NCBI GenBank assembly: GCA_913048065.1 | Contig: CAJWVG010000006.1 | Coordinates: forward strand, 1-39,786 | DNA from: an uncultured Gammaproteobacteria bacterium | GTDB lineage: Bacteria; Pseudomonadota; Gammaproteobacteria; GCA-002705445; GCA-002716945 | Length of the DNA stretch: 39,786 nt | Reading direction: 5' to 3' | Shown: positions 25,525-33,804 of the stretch, in pieces | Layout: each line of letters opens with the position of its first letter | How positions within the stretch are numbered: the first letter of the stretch is position 1 | Position numbers and translations under genes: made by a program | The notes under the pieces: generated by a model | What the model was told of the DNA's origin: nothing | What the model saw: only the letters and a program-made list of their open reading frames with translations | Databases searched by the model: none

Positions 25525-26506
25525 AGTTAATGTTACTCAAGTCTTTATTTAATTTCTCAATGAAATACTCATTTGGTTCCACATAATGTTGCATTACCCA
25601 TATTTTTTCATTGCCAGAAGATTTTAATTTAACATAATCTTTCATAGTTAGAAAGACAGACTTCTCATCATGAAATTCACATTCATTACCAGTATATGCA
25701 TAGTGATCATTATAATGATGTAAAGTAGTTTTAATATTTTTTATTTTTAAGTTATTTAAGATTCTACTTATATTTGCAATACCAATTACAAGATGAATTT
25801 CCTTTCCACTAAATTCATCAAGACTTTTAATTTCTTTAGTGATAGAGTTTTGAACAAAATTACATTTTGAGAATATACTCGGTTTTTTTATATCATGCTT
25901 ACTTGCATTACTATATGCAATCATGTCGCACTTATTTATTCTATTACTAGGCTCTCTTAACGGGCCATAAGGTAATAAAAACCCATTTCCAAAAAATCTA
26001 TCAGCATCAATAATGCCAATCTCATAACTTCTTGCTAAAGCATAATGTTGTAAACCATCATCATGTATTATGATGTCACATTCAGATGATTCTAATAAAT
26101 ATCTTGTAGCAGCAACTCTATCTCCACCACTCACAATAATTGCCTTGGTTTGTAAATATAATAAAACAGCTTCATCACCAACTATTGATGGGTCTGAATT
26201 ATTTCCTATGAGTTGAGGTTCTGTCGAAGATGATTTATATCCAGAAGATACAATCCCTACTCTAACTTTTTTACTAAGTAAATAATTTGCAAGCCAGATA
26301 CAAAGCGGTGTTTTGCCAGAACCCCCAACAGTTAAGTTTCCTATAATAATTATGGGTATGTTAAATTTTGTTATTTTAAAAAACTTTATATTATATAAAA
26401 ATAATCTTAGCGAAATAATTAACCAGTAGATGAAAGTTACTGGTAACAAAACAACAATAAAAATACTAAATCGTGAATACCAAATGTTATTAAAAAATTT
26501 TTCCAT
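25514..26506 (-). CDS. lpxK: Tetraacyldisaccharide 4'-kinase
   Basis: LpxK phosphorylates the 4' position of tetraacyldisaccharide 1-phosphate to give lipid IVA on the inner face of the cytoplasmic membrane. The 330-residue protein has an N-terminal membrane anchor (FSIFIVVLLPVTFIYWLI), a P-loop GNLTVGGSGKTPLCIWLA and the family signature IIHDDGLQHYALAR. The sequence IDADRFFGNGFLLPYGPLREP is also characteristic. It starts 2 nt after msbA. Confidence 0.95.
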   Translation of the reverse strand: MEKFFNNIWYSRFSIFIVVLLPVTFIYWLIISLRLFLYNIKFFKITKFNIPIIIIGNLTVGGSGKTPLCIWLANYLLSKKVRVGIVSSGYKSSSTEPQLIGNNSDPSIVGDEAVLLYLQTKAIIVSGGDRVAATRYLLESSECDIIIHDDGLQHYALARSYEIGIIDADRFFGNGFLLPYGPLREPSNRINKCDMIAYSNASKHDIKKPSIFSKCNFVQNSITKEIKSLDEFSGKEIHLVIGIANISRILNNLKIKNIKTTLHHYNDHYAYTGNECEFHDEKSVFLTMKDYVKLKSSGNEKIWVMQHYVEPNEYFIEKLNKDLSNINYES

Positions 26507-26508
26507 TA

Positions 26509-28278
26509 TTATTCTGAGGCTGGAAATTGAATCTTATGAAGATTAGCATATAAGCCTTTTAAGTTAATCAACTCTTCGTGTTTACCTTTCTCTATAATTT
26601 TACCTTTATCTAGCACAATAATTAAATCTGCGTTTTCGATAGTTGATAATCTATGTGCTATAACAATGGTTGTCCTATTCTTTTGTAGTTCAGCTAGAGC
26701 TGTTTGAATAAGTTTCTCTGATTCTGAATCTAGAGAACTAGTTGCTTCGTCTAGGAGAAGTATTGGAGCATCTTTAAGTATAGCTCTAGCAATTGCTATA
26801 CGTTGTCTTTGCCCTCCTGAAAGTAAAACCCCATTGTCACCAACAAATGTCTCATAGCCATCTGTGTAGTCATTGATAAATTTATCTGCATTTGCACTTT
26901 TTGCAGCCGCTACTATATCATCTAACGATTTATTTTCTAAAGACCCATATGCAATATTATTTCTTATTGAGTCGTTAAATAAAGTTAAATCTTGCCCGAC
27001 ATAAGCAATCATTCCTCTTAACTCACTCAATGAAAAAGTATTTATATTTTCGAGATCAATAGTTATATCTCCGTTTTTAATTTCATAAAATCGAGGCAAT
27101 AAATTAACAAGTGTTGATTTTCCACTCCCAGATTTACCAACAATAGCGCAGGTTGAACCCTTTGGTATTGAAAACGAAATATCTTCTAGTACTAAGTCAT
27201 TGTTATCATAATATGAGAAGTTTATTTTATTAAAATTGATTGACGAAAATTCTTTATTAAATTTTTTATTATCTTTGTTAATGATTACATCAGATTCTGA
27301 TTTTGAGTCTAGTAACTCAAAAATTGACTCACTCGCGGCTAGACCTCTTTGTAAAACTACATTAATCTCGGCCAATCTTTTTATTGGAGCAAAAATTAAA
27401 ATCATAGCCGTAATAAATGACATAAATGTCCCTACTGAAATCACTTCAAGATATTCATCAGAGGTAACAAAATATATAACACCTGCCAAGAAAAGTGCGA
27501 CTATAAACTGAACGAGAGGAATGCTTATACCTTGTATCAGAGCTAACTTCATGTGTCTGTCTCTATTATTTACATTGACATAATTAAATGACTTCTTTTC
27601 GCTATGCTCTCCACCAAATATTTTTACTACGCGATGACCAGCAATTAACTCCTCTACTACATTTGTAATAAAACCCATAGATTTTTGTATGTGCTTGCTA
27701 GTATCCCTAAATCTAACACTCATAAATTTTACAAATATTGCAATGACCGGGCCTATAACAAAAAGACCAATGGACAGAATAAAACTTTGATAAAACATTA
27801 ATCCCAATAGTCCAATAACGGTTAAACCATCTCTAACTAAGACAGTTATTGCCTTGGTAGCAGCTTCAGCAACTTGTTCAGTATCATATGTAAGTTTTGA
27901 CAGTAGTTCTCCTGAGGAGGCAAAATCATAAGTTTTTGTGGGCATATGGACAAGTTTATCGAACATCTCTTGTCTGATTTTCATAATTACACTTCTACCA
28001 ACATAGGCTATACCATATGTAGAGACGAAACCCGAGATACTTCTTATTAGAAATAATGCAATTAAAACGAAAGGAAATAGTCTTATTGTTTCTGGATCCT
28101 TTGATACAAAACTTCCATCCAGTAAAGGTTTAATCAATGCTGCAAATGCTGTATCTGTGACTGCAAACATAGCCATAGCAATTATAGATGCTATAAAAAT
28201 TAATTTATGCTGAAAAGTGTAGCTTAAGAGTCTTAAATATAGATTAGAATTAATTTTCTTATTTTTAGGTTTTTGCAT
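26509..28278 (-). CDS. msbA: Lipid A export ATP-binding/permease MsbA
   Basis: MsbA flips lipid A-core across the inner membrane. This 589-residue half-transporter has six membrane helices in the first ~330 residues. The nucleotide-binding domain has Walker A GKSGSGKST (near residue 380), the Q-loop in YVGQDLTLF, the ABC signature LLSGGQRQRIAIARAIL, Walker B ILLLDEATSSLD and the switch His in VIAHRLSTI. Its position in front of lpxK and kdsB supports MsbA over other exporters. The 97-nt gap to the divergent DUF2062 gene presumably holds the promoters. Confidence 0.95.
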   Translation of the reverse strand: MQKPKNKKINSNLYLRLLSYTFQHKLIFIASIIAMAMFAVTDTAFAALIKPLLDGSFVSKDPETIRLFPFVLIALFLIRSISGFVSTYGIAYVGRSVIMKIRQEMFDKLVHMPTKTYDFASSGELLSKLTYDTEQVAEAATKAITVLVRDGLTVIGLLGLMFYQSFILSIGLFVIGPVIAIFVKFMSVRFRDTSKHIQKSMGFITNVVEELIAGHRVVKIFGGEHSEKKSFNYVNVNNRDRHMKLALIQGISIPLVQFIVALFLAGVIYFVTSDEYLEVISVGTFMSFITAMILIFAPIKRLAEINVVLQRGLAASESIFELLDSKSESDVIINKDNKKFNKEFSSINFNKINFSYYDNNDLVLEDISFSIPKGSTCAIVGKSGSGKSTLVNLLPRFYEIKNGDITIDLENINTFSLSELRGMIAYVGQDLTLFNDSIRNNIAYGSLENKSLDDIVAAAKSANADKFINDYTDGYETFVGDNGVLLSGGQRQRIAIARAILKDAPILLLDEATSSLDSESEKLIQTALAELQKNRTTIVIAHRLSTIENADLIIVLDKGKIIEKGKHEELINLKGLYANLHKIQFPASE

Positions 28279-28375
28279 ATTTTATTTAACAAAATAATCA
28301 AGAATATGTAGTAGTATATGATATTAATGCATTTTATAAGAGAAAAATCTATATTTATTAATATAACTATGTAAT

Positions 28376-28876
28376 ATGAAAAGTTTTTTTAAAAAATATA
28401 TACCGAATCAAGATGTTCTAAAAAGTTATAAAATGCTTAATTTTTTAGGAAACTCACTATTTCATGAAGATCTGTGGAGATTTAATCGCAAATCCTTTTG
28501 TCGAGCAACTGTTATAGGACTTTTTTGGGGATGGATGCCAATGTTTTTTCAAATGATACCAGCGGCATATTGCGCTGTGTTATTTAGGGCAAATCTACCA
28601 TTATCTGTAGCTGGTGTTTGGGTTAGTAATCCAATCACGATGCCTGCGATGATGTATTTTGGATATTTATTTGGTAACTTAGTTTTAAACTTAGACCCGG
28701 TCTATGATGAATTCCAAATGAATATGGATTGGATTATGAGTGCTATGAGCAATATATGGGAGCCTTTACTTGTTGGAACATTAATAATAGGGATTATTTC
28801 TAGTATAGTTGGTTATTTTCTAATGCATTTAGCCTGGAGAGTTTATGCGTATAAAAGATTAAAAAAACGAAATTAA
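28376..28876 (+). CDS. DUF2062 membrane protein
   Basis: A 166-residue DUF2062 protein. The family is widespread in Proteobacteria and without established function. It shows a soluble N-terminal ~45 residues (PNQDVLKSYKMLNFLGNS), then the conserved core RATVIGLFWGWMPMFFQMIP and AGVWVSNPITMPAMMYFGY. Three or so membrane segments end in a basic tail YAYKRLKKRN. In pseudomonads a DUF2062 gene also neighbours the lol genes, so a link to the envelope is plausible but unproven. Its stop is 2 nt from the lolD stop on the other strand. Confidence 0.85.
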   Translation: MKSFFKKYIPNQDVLKSYKMLNFLGNSLFHEDLWRFNRKSFCRATVIGLFWGWMPMFFQMIPAAYCAVLFRANLPLSVAGVWVSNPITMPAMMYFGYLFGNLVLNLDPVYDEFQMNMDWIMSAMSNIWEPLLVGTLIIGIISSIVGYFLMHLAWRVYAYKRLKKRN

Positions 28877-28878
28877 TT

Positions 28879-29547
28879 CTACTTAATCTTCCCAGATTCT
28901 AATTCTAAAATATTATCAAAATATGAAAGCAAATCATCATCATGTGTAACCAATAACAAAGAAGAATCATATGTTCTACATGATTCTATAAGAATTTCGA
29001 TAATCTTTTTAGAATTAGTTTTATCAAGGTTGCCTGTGGGTTCATCTGCAAGAATAAGCCTAGGATGTGAAATCAATGCTCTGCCAATTGCGACTCTTTG
29101 AGATTCGCCTCCAGATAATAAGTTTGTTTTAAAATTCCTTCTATCCCAAAGACCTAGCTTATTTATCATCTCATTAGTTTGTTCATTAATAAATGATTTT
29201 TTTTCGCCGCATAAAGCTAAGGGTAGTGAAATATTTTCAAAAACTGTTAAATCTTTGATTAGATTAAAGAATTGGAAAACAATACCAATATTTTTATTTC
29301 TGAAAGCACATAGCTGATCAGTGCTCATTTTTGTTATATCTAATTCATTAAAAATTATATTCCCGGAACTTACTTTATCGAGCCCACATATTAAATTTAA
29401 TAAAGTGCTTTTACCACTACCAGATGGTCCTTTTAAAGCGGTAAGTGATTTTTCTTTAATAGTCAAATTAACATCTATCAGCACATCTTCTTTTCGAATC
29501 AAATCATCCATAAGAAACGATTTATTTATTTTTGAGCACCTTAACAT
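28879..29547 (-). CDS. lolD: Lipoprotein-releasing ABC transporter ATP-binding protein LolD
   Basis: LolD powers release of outer-membrane lipoproteins from the inner membrane to LolA. The 222-residue ATPase has Walker A GPSGSGKST (residues 40-48), Q-loop GIVFQFFNLIKDLTV, signature LLSGGESQRVAIGRALI, Walker B LILADEPTGNLD and the switch His in LVTHDDDL. The Q-loop and spacing match the MacB/LolD group. The ATG shares one base with the stop of the upstream permease gene, so the two are coupled. Confidence 0.93.
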   Translation of the reverse strand: MLRCSKINKSFLMDDLIRKEDVLIDVNLTIKEKSLTALKGPSGSGKSTLLNLICGLDKVSSGNIIFNELDITKMSTDQLCAFRNKNIGIVFQFFNLIKDLTVFENISLPLALCGEKKSFINEQTNEMINKLGLWDRRNFKTNLLSGGESQRVAIGRALISHPRLILADEPTGNLDKTNSKKIIEILIESCRTYDSSLLLVTHDDDLLSYFDNILELESGKIK

Positions 29548-30794
29548 TAGTTCATACCTCTAAAAATTTCAGATGGGCGTATGGAGGAAGCTTTTAAAGC
29601 TGGGTATATTGCTGAAAACAAAGTAAGAATGAATGTGAAAAATACTATGTAACTAATATCACTATATTTTATTAGAGAAGGTATTTCTGTCAGATGATAT
29701 ATTTCAGCCGGCATTAAATTAATATGAAATATTTGCTCTATTGTCGTAATGATAGCATCAATATTCACTGAGAGAATAATTCCAAAAAATACCCCTAAAA
29801 CAATTCCTATTAATCCTAAGAAAAGACCTTGGAATAAAAATATCAAAAGCACGTCAAGTTTTTTTGCTCCAAGTGTTATTAATATTGCTATCTCTTTTTC
29901 TTTATGTGTAACCAGCATGAGCAAAGATGAAACTATATTAAAAGCTGCAACTGCAACTATCAGCATTAAAATTATAAACATAACACGTTTTTCATTATTA
30001 ATTGCCACAAATAAGGATTGATGGGTAAAACTCCAATCTTGTGCATAATAATCCATTGAAGTCTGATTAAAATTAGAAGAAAAATTATATGAATCAAGTG
30101 GGTTCTCAAGTTTTATCCTTATAGCATCAATGTTTATATGTGATTTATTAGATTTTTTTAGTGAATATAATAGATTATTAAGATTGATAAATGCATATGC
30201 ATTGTTATATTCATAAATACCAACATCAAAAATTCCAGCTACTCGATAAGTATTTTTGAACTGAACAAGTTTAGAGCCATTTCTAGATGGGAATTGCATA
30301 AATAACTCAACATCATCATCTAGCTTAACATTTAATTTTAATGCTATTCCATTACCTAGTATTATATTATCTTGAGAATCTTCCAGTTCTGCATATGATC
30401 CAGAAGTTATATTTTTATGTGTTATACCAACATTTCTTTCCAGTTCTGGTTCTATAGCCCTAACCATTGCATTGGTGCTAGAGATGTTAGATGATATAAG
30501 AGATTCTCTCTCAATATATGGAGAATAGCCCAAGATTTTATTTTTATTTTTAAGATTTTTAAACTCTGACAAGTCGTAATTTTCAGATGTAGGATTTTTA
30601 TATACAGTGACATGAGAGGTAAAACCTAACACCTTTTCTCTCAACTCTTTCTCGAATCCATTCATAACTGATATTACAGTTATTAAAATAGAGATGCCTA
30701 TTACTATACCTAGTACGGAGATTTTTGATATGATGTTTATGAAACTGGAATTATGTTTCGACCGCATGAACCTATATGCTAATAACAATCGCAT
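29547..30794 (-). CDS. lolC: Lipoprotein-releasing ABC transporter permease LolC/LolE
   Basis: A 415-residue permease with four membrane helices: one at the N terminus (ISKISVLGIVIGISILITVISVMNGFE) and three at the C terminus around residues 270-400, with a large periplasmic domain between. This is the LolC/LolE/MacB arrangement. The N-terminal pattern AYRFMRSK followed by a helix and ELREKVLGFTSHVT is typical. Only one permease gene is present beside lolD, so the complex may use a single LolF-like permease as a homodimer, or a second gene may lie elsewhere. LolC versus LolE cannot be settled from sequence reading alone. Confidence 0.88.
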   Translation of the reverse strand: MRLLLAYRFMRSKHNSSFINIISKISVLGIVIGISILITVISVMNGFEKELREKVLGFTSHVTVYKNPTSENYDLSEFKNLKNKNKILGYSPYIERESLISSNISSTNAMVRAIEPELERNVGITHKNITSGSYAELEDSQDNIILGNGIALKLNVKLDDDVELFMQFPSRNGSKLVQFKNTYRVAGIFDVGIYEYNNAYAFINLNNLLYSLKKSNKSHINIDAIRIKLENPLDSYNFSSNFNQTSMDYYAQDWSFTHQSLFVAINNEKRVMFIILMLIVAVAAFNIVSSLLMLVTHKEKEIAILITLGAKKLDVLLIFLFQGLFLGLIGIVLGVFFGIILSVNIDAIITTIEQIFHINLMPAEIYHLTEIPSLIKYSDISYIVFFTFILTLFSAIYPALKASSIRPSEIFRGMN

Positions 30795-30834
30795 GTTAGA
30801 ATTATATCATAGCTTGATGATTAACAAAATAACT

Positions 30835-31905
30835 ATGGAAATAGATAATTTAAATACAGAATTTGAATCAAATACGCTAATTATGAATTGGCCGTCTTGT
30901 TATAAATTAGAATATTATTGGAATGATTTGTTAATAATATACTATCAGATCTTAGATATATTAATAAAAAATAATAAACAAATTATCCTAGCATACCAAC
31001 CTGGCGATGATATTGAAAAAGATTTAAAAAATATAGGTTATTGCTTAAGTAATATCAAAAGTAATTATCTAAAAAATATTCTTCTTCATGAAATGGAATA
31101 TGATGATATTTGGGTGAGAGATTTTGCACCACTACAACTTTTTAATGATGCGATTAATAAATATAAATTTTATAAGCTTAAATTTAATGGATATGGTAAG
31201 AAATATATATTTAAAAAGGATGCATTATTTTCAAAAAATATTATAACTTATCTTCAAAGCATTGACAGAGTCATAAAAAGCCATAAAAATATTGAATTGC
31301 TTGAGTTATGTGAAGATTTGGTAGTAGAAGGAGGTAATATTACAAATGATGAGCAATGTTTGATTATGAATAAAAATCCACTAATAATACATAATGATAT
31401 GTCTTGGTCAAAAATACATCCAATTTTAGAAAAAGCATTTAAAAAAAATAATCTTAATAAATATTATACAATTGATGTTAAAGGGTTAATTGGAGATGAC
31501 ACAAATGGACATATAGATAATTTAGTCAGGATATATGATGATAAAATATTATATATGTCTATAAAAGATGTTAATCATCCTAATTATCTAAGAATCAAAA
31601 ACCTTCAAAAACAACTTCAAGAAATAATTCAGAGGCCCAATAATTTTAATGAAATAATTCCAATTCACCATGACAATGATGATGTGGTAAGAAATAAAAT
31701 AGGAAATATTTTGCCATTCTCATATTTAAACTATATAAGAGTTGAGGATATCGTAATTATTCCAGTCAATAAAAAAACGAATGAACAAAAGAAAAAGTTT
31801 CTTAGGGATGTTTTCTCTGATTCTAACATTTACTTTATTGAATGTTCAGCCTTATTGAATCAATTTGGAAGTCTACATTGTTGTACAGCAAATATAAATA
31901 TATGA
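30835..31905 (+). CDS. aguA: Agmatine deiminase family protein
   Basis: This 356-residue member of the peptidyl-arginine-deiminase-like (PPAD/AguA) family would hydrolyse agmatine to N-carbamoylputrescine and ammonia. Matching motifs are TLIMNWPSC near the start, DDIWVRDFAPL (substrate Asp region), VEGGNI, DTNGHIDNLVR (catalytic Asp/His) and GSLHCCTANI at the C terminus with nucleophile Cys349. The ATG at 30835 is chosen: the frame is open further upstream, but those codons run antisense through the lolC start. The neighbouring gene encodes the next enzyme of the pathway, and ATGA couples their translation. Sequence identity with well-known AguA is visibly low. Confidence 0.85.
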   Translation: MEIDNLNTEFESNTLIMNWPSCYKLEYYWNDLLIIYYQILDILIKNNKQIILAYQPGDDIEKDLKNIGYCLSNIKSNYLKNILLHEMEYDDIWVRDFAPLQLFNDAINKYKFYKLKFNGYGKKYIFKKDALFSKNIITYLQSIDRVIKSHKNIELLELCEDLVVEGGNITNDEQCLIMNKNPLIIHNDMSWSKIHPILEKAFKKNNLNKYYTIDVKGLIGDDTNGHIDNLVRIYDDKILYMSIKDVNHPNYLRIKNLQKQLQEIIQRPNNFNEIIPIHHDNDDVVRNKIGNILPFSYLNYIRVEDIVIIPVNKKTNEQKKKFLRDVFSDSNIYFIECSALLNQFGSLHCCTANINI

Positions 31906-32762
31906 ATAATAAACTAAAAATAAAAAATAAAGACTTGATTGATATTGTATTGATTCAAAATAAGATTAAATTAAGCTATAAAAAAAATATTGATTTATTA
32001 CATAATACCATCAGAAGCATTAAAATAAAAAATACCACGATAATTGTCTTGCATGAGCTTTCATATTTGCGATATATAGGAATAACGAAAAATTCTGAAT
32101 ATAAATCTCATGCAATTAGTATAGAGTCGAATATTATAAAAAATCTTACTGCTCTCTGTAAAAAGAAGAATGTGTATCTCTTATTTCCATTCTTTGAAAA
32201 ATCTAGAAACAGATTATATAACTCAACAATCATGATCTCTTCCAATGGGGAAATAGTTGGAAGGTATAGAAAAAAAAATATACCAGACGAGACATGTTTC
32301 AATGAAAAATATTACTTTAACAATTCTAGTAATAAATTTCAGGTTATAAAAATTAATAACTATAAAGTTGGACTGATGATTTGCTGGGATCAGTGGCATG
32401 CTGAATCTTATATTCAACTAAAAAAATTAAAAGCCGATATCATATTATGCCCGACATCCATAGGTGTGGCTTTTAATAAAAATAAAAATATTAGTATACC
32501 TAATGAGAAACAAAAATGGATTAATGTAATATCAGCAAATAGTCTTATGACAAATATACCAGTCGTTGTGGTTAACAGAATAGGTTTAGAGAAACTTAAT
32601 GATAATATGATAAAATTCTGGGGTATGAGTTTCGTGACAAATGCATGTGGGGATATAATATATAGAGCTGGAACAAAACCAGTAGTAAAGACTTTAACCA
32701 TGAACCTCAAAGAAAATAAAAACTCAAAAAAAATGTGGAATTTCATTGAAAAATTGTCATAA
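31902..32762 (+). CDS. aguB: N-carbamoylputrescine amidase (nitrilase superfamily)
   Basis: The 286-residue enzyme would cleave N-carbamoylputrescine to putrescine, CO2 and ammonia. The nitrilase triad is visible: E52 in LHELSYLRYIG, K124 in GRYRKKNIPDE and C161 in MICWDQWHAESY. The CWDQW wording is typical of the AguB branch. The start ATG overlaps the agmatine deiminase stop (ATGA), so an earlier in-frame ATG at 31842 is rejected. The pair forms a two-step arginine-decarboxylase-dependent route to putrescine. No speA/adiA is in the window. Confidence 0.88.
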   Translation: MNNKLKIKNKDLIDIVLIQNKIKLSYKKNIDLLHNTIRSIKIKNTTIIVLHELSYLRYIGITKNSEYKSHAISIESNIIKNLTALCKKKNVYLLFPFFEKSRNRLYNSTIMISSNGEIVGRYRKKNIPDETCFNEKYYFNNSSNKFQVIKINNYKVGLMICWDQWHAESYIQLKKLKADIILCPTSIGVAFNKNKNISIPNEKQKWINVISANSLMTNIPVVVVNRIGLEKLNDNMIKFWGMSFVTNACGDIIYRAGTKPVVKTLTMNLKENKNSKKMWNFIEKLS

Positions 32763-32820
32763 TTTTGCAACAAATTAGCCATTAACGAGCTTATATGCGT
32801 TTAAATTCTAAATAAATATG

Positions 32821-32849
32821 TTCATTTAAATATCTATATACTGTAGAAT
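32821..32849 (+). promoter_or_regulatory. Possible promoter of the secreted peptide/rhodanese cassette
   Basis: TTCATT and TAGAAT are separated by 17 bp in the 142-nt gap after aguB, 55 nt before the small secreted peptide. The match to the -35 consensus is poor. The gap contains no other coding frame that I can support. Confidence 0.25.
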
Positions 32850-32904
32850 TATCTTTAAAGATGGCTCTAAAAGCTTATCTATCACTCTCTATTAGAGGAG
32901 ATAT

Positions 32905-33063
32905 ATGAAAATATTAACAATGATTGTTATAGGTATGTTTGGTATAAGCAATTCTTATGCTGATGTTGTCGGTTCAGACTTTGAATCAAATGCACCAAAA
33001 GTAAAAGAAATGATATTTGCTGATGAAGAACCTGCTGAAGAAGAAGAGCCAGATTGTGAATAA
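32905..33063 (+). CDS. Small secreted acidic peptide, unknown function
   Basis: A 52-residue gene with an excellent ribosome binding site (GAGGAG, 4 nt before the ATG). Residues 1-19 form a signal peptide (basic start, hydrophobic ILTMIVIGMFGI, then SYA cleavage pattern). The predicted mature part is 33 residues with 13 acidic and only 2 basic residues, ending EEPAEEEEPDCE, with a single cysteine next to last. I do not recognise the family. It is 20 nt upstream of the exported rhodanese-like gene and probably co-transcribed with it. Its coding character is supported by the ribosome binding site, signal peptide and operon position. No homology is claimed. Confidence 0.75.
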   Translation: MKILTMIVIGMFGISNSYADVVGSDFESNAPKVKEMIFADEEPAEEEEPDCE

Positions 33064-33083
33064 AAGTATTAAGGGAGACGAGT

Positions 33084-33755
33084 ATGAAAATTAAATCGAT
33101 ATTAAGTGTTATTGCATTATCAGTATTTACTTTCTCTACTGCATTTGCCGATAAACCGGTAGCAATTTCAAAAGCTGATGGACCCAATTCATTAGAAATA
33201 GGAATTTCAGTAGATGTTGGAAATCATAAGATAATGAGAAATCAAAATAATAAAAACACAGTAAATCCTGCGTTCGCTAAAACATCAAGACCATGTCCGC
33301 CATTTTGCGTACAACCTATGCAGCTAAGACCTGGAGTTGAAACTATAGGTGAACAAGAGATTATTCATTATGCTGTAATGATGAGCAAAGGTATGAAAAT
33401 GCCAGATGGATCAGAAATTATGATAATTGACTCAAGAACACCAGATTGGACAGCTAAAGGAATGATTCCTGGTGCAGTAAATATTCCATGGACAGACCTA
33501 AGCGAAGCTAAAGGTGCTGACCCAATATCAATAGCAGAAATCATGACAGAAAAATTTGGTGCTGAAGAACAAAATGGTTTGTTTTATTACAACAATGCCA
33601 AAACTTTAGTGATGTATTGTAATGGAATGTGGTGTGGTCAATCACCTAATAATATTAAAAGCTTGCTTAAATATGGGTATCCAGCTGATAAAATCAAATG
33701 GTTCCGTGGTGGCATGCAAACCTGGGAAATCCTTGGTTTTAATACTGTAAAATAA
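33084..33755 (+). CDS. Exported rhodanese-like domain protein
   Basis: A 223-residue periplasmic protein. The signal peptide ends AFA after residue 22. The middle holds a CPPFC motif (Cys71 and Cys75) inside RPCPPFCVQPMQLRPGVETI. The C-terminal rhodanese domain includes IMIIDSRTPDWTAKGMIPGA and the active loop YCNGMWCGQSPNN with Cys179 and Cys184, then GYPADKIKWFRGGMQTWEILG. Rhodaneses carry sulfur as a cysteine persulfide or act in redox or structural roles. The extra cysteines suggest disulfide or sulfur exchange in the periplasm, which is inference. GGGAG lies before the ATG. A strong terminator follows the gene. Confidence 0.88.
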   Translation: MKIKSILSVIALSVFTFSTAFADKPVAISKADGPNSLEIGISVDVGNHKIMRNQNNKNTVNPAFAKTSRPCPPFCVQPMQLRPGVETIGEQEIIHYAVMMSKGMKMPDGSEIMIIDSRTPDWTAKGMIPGAVNIPWTDLSEAKGADPISIAEIMTEKFGAEEQNGLFYYNNAKTLVMYCNGMWCGQSPNNIKSLLKYGYPADKIKWFRGGMQTWEILGFNTVK

Positions 33756-33773
33756 CTAGTATTAAATTAATTA

Positions 33774-33804
33774 AAAGCAGTACAGAAATGTGCTGCTTTT
33801 TTTT
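33774..33804 (+). terminator. Strong rho-independent terminator after the rhodanese gene
   Basis: AAAGCAGTACA pairs with TGTGCTGCTTT (11 bp with one G-T pair) around a GAAA tetraloop and is followed by eight or more T residues up to 33804. This is the clearest terminator in the window. Its T-tract runs directly into the mfd start codon at 33805. Confidence 0.9.

Noticed and set aside
30694-30834. Longer N terminus for the agmatine deiminase (start at 30694)
   Set aside because: These codons run antisense through the first 100 bases of lolC and do not resemble the family; the ATG at 30835 gives the normal length.
32927-33187. Minus-strand 86-codon frame opposite the small secreted peptide and rhodanese start
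   Set aside because: It is antisense to two genes with signal peptides and good ribosome binding sites and has no recognisable feature of its own.
33790-33804. GTG start for mfd at 33790
   Set aside because: The codons would consist of the terminator stem and T-tract (LLFF), an artefact of the hairpin.
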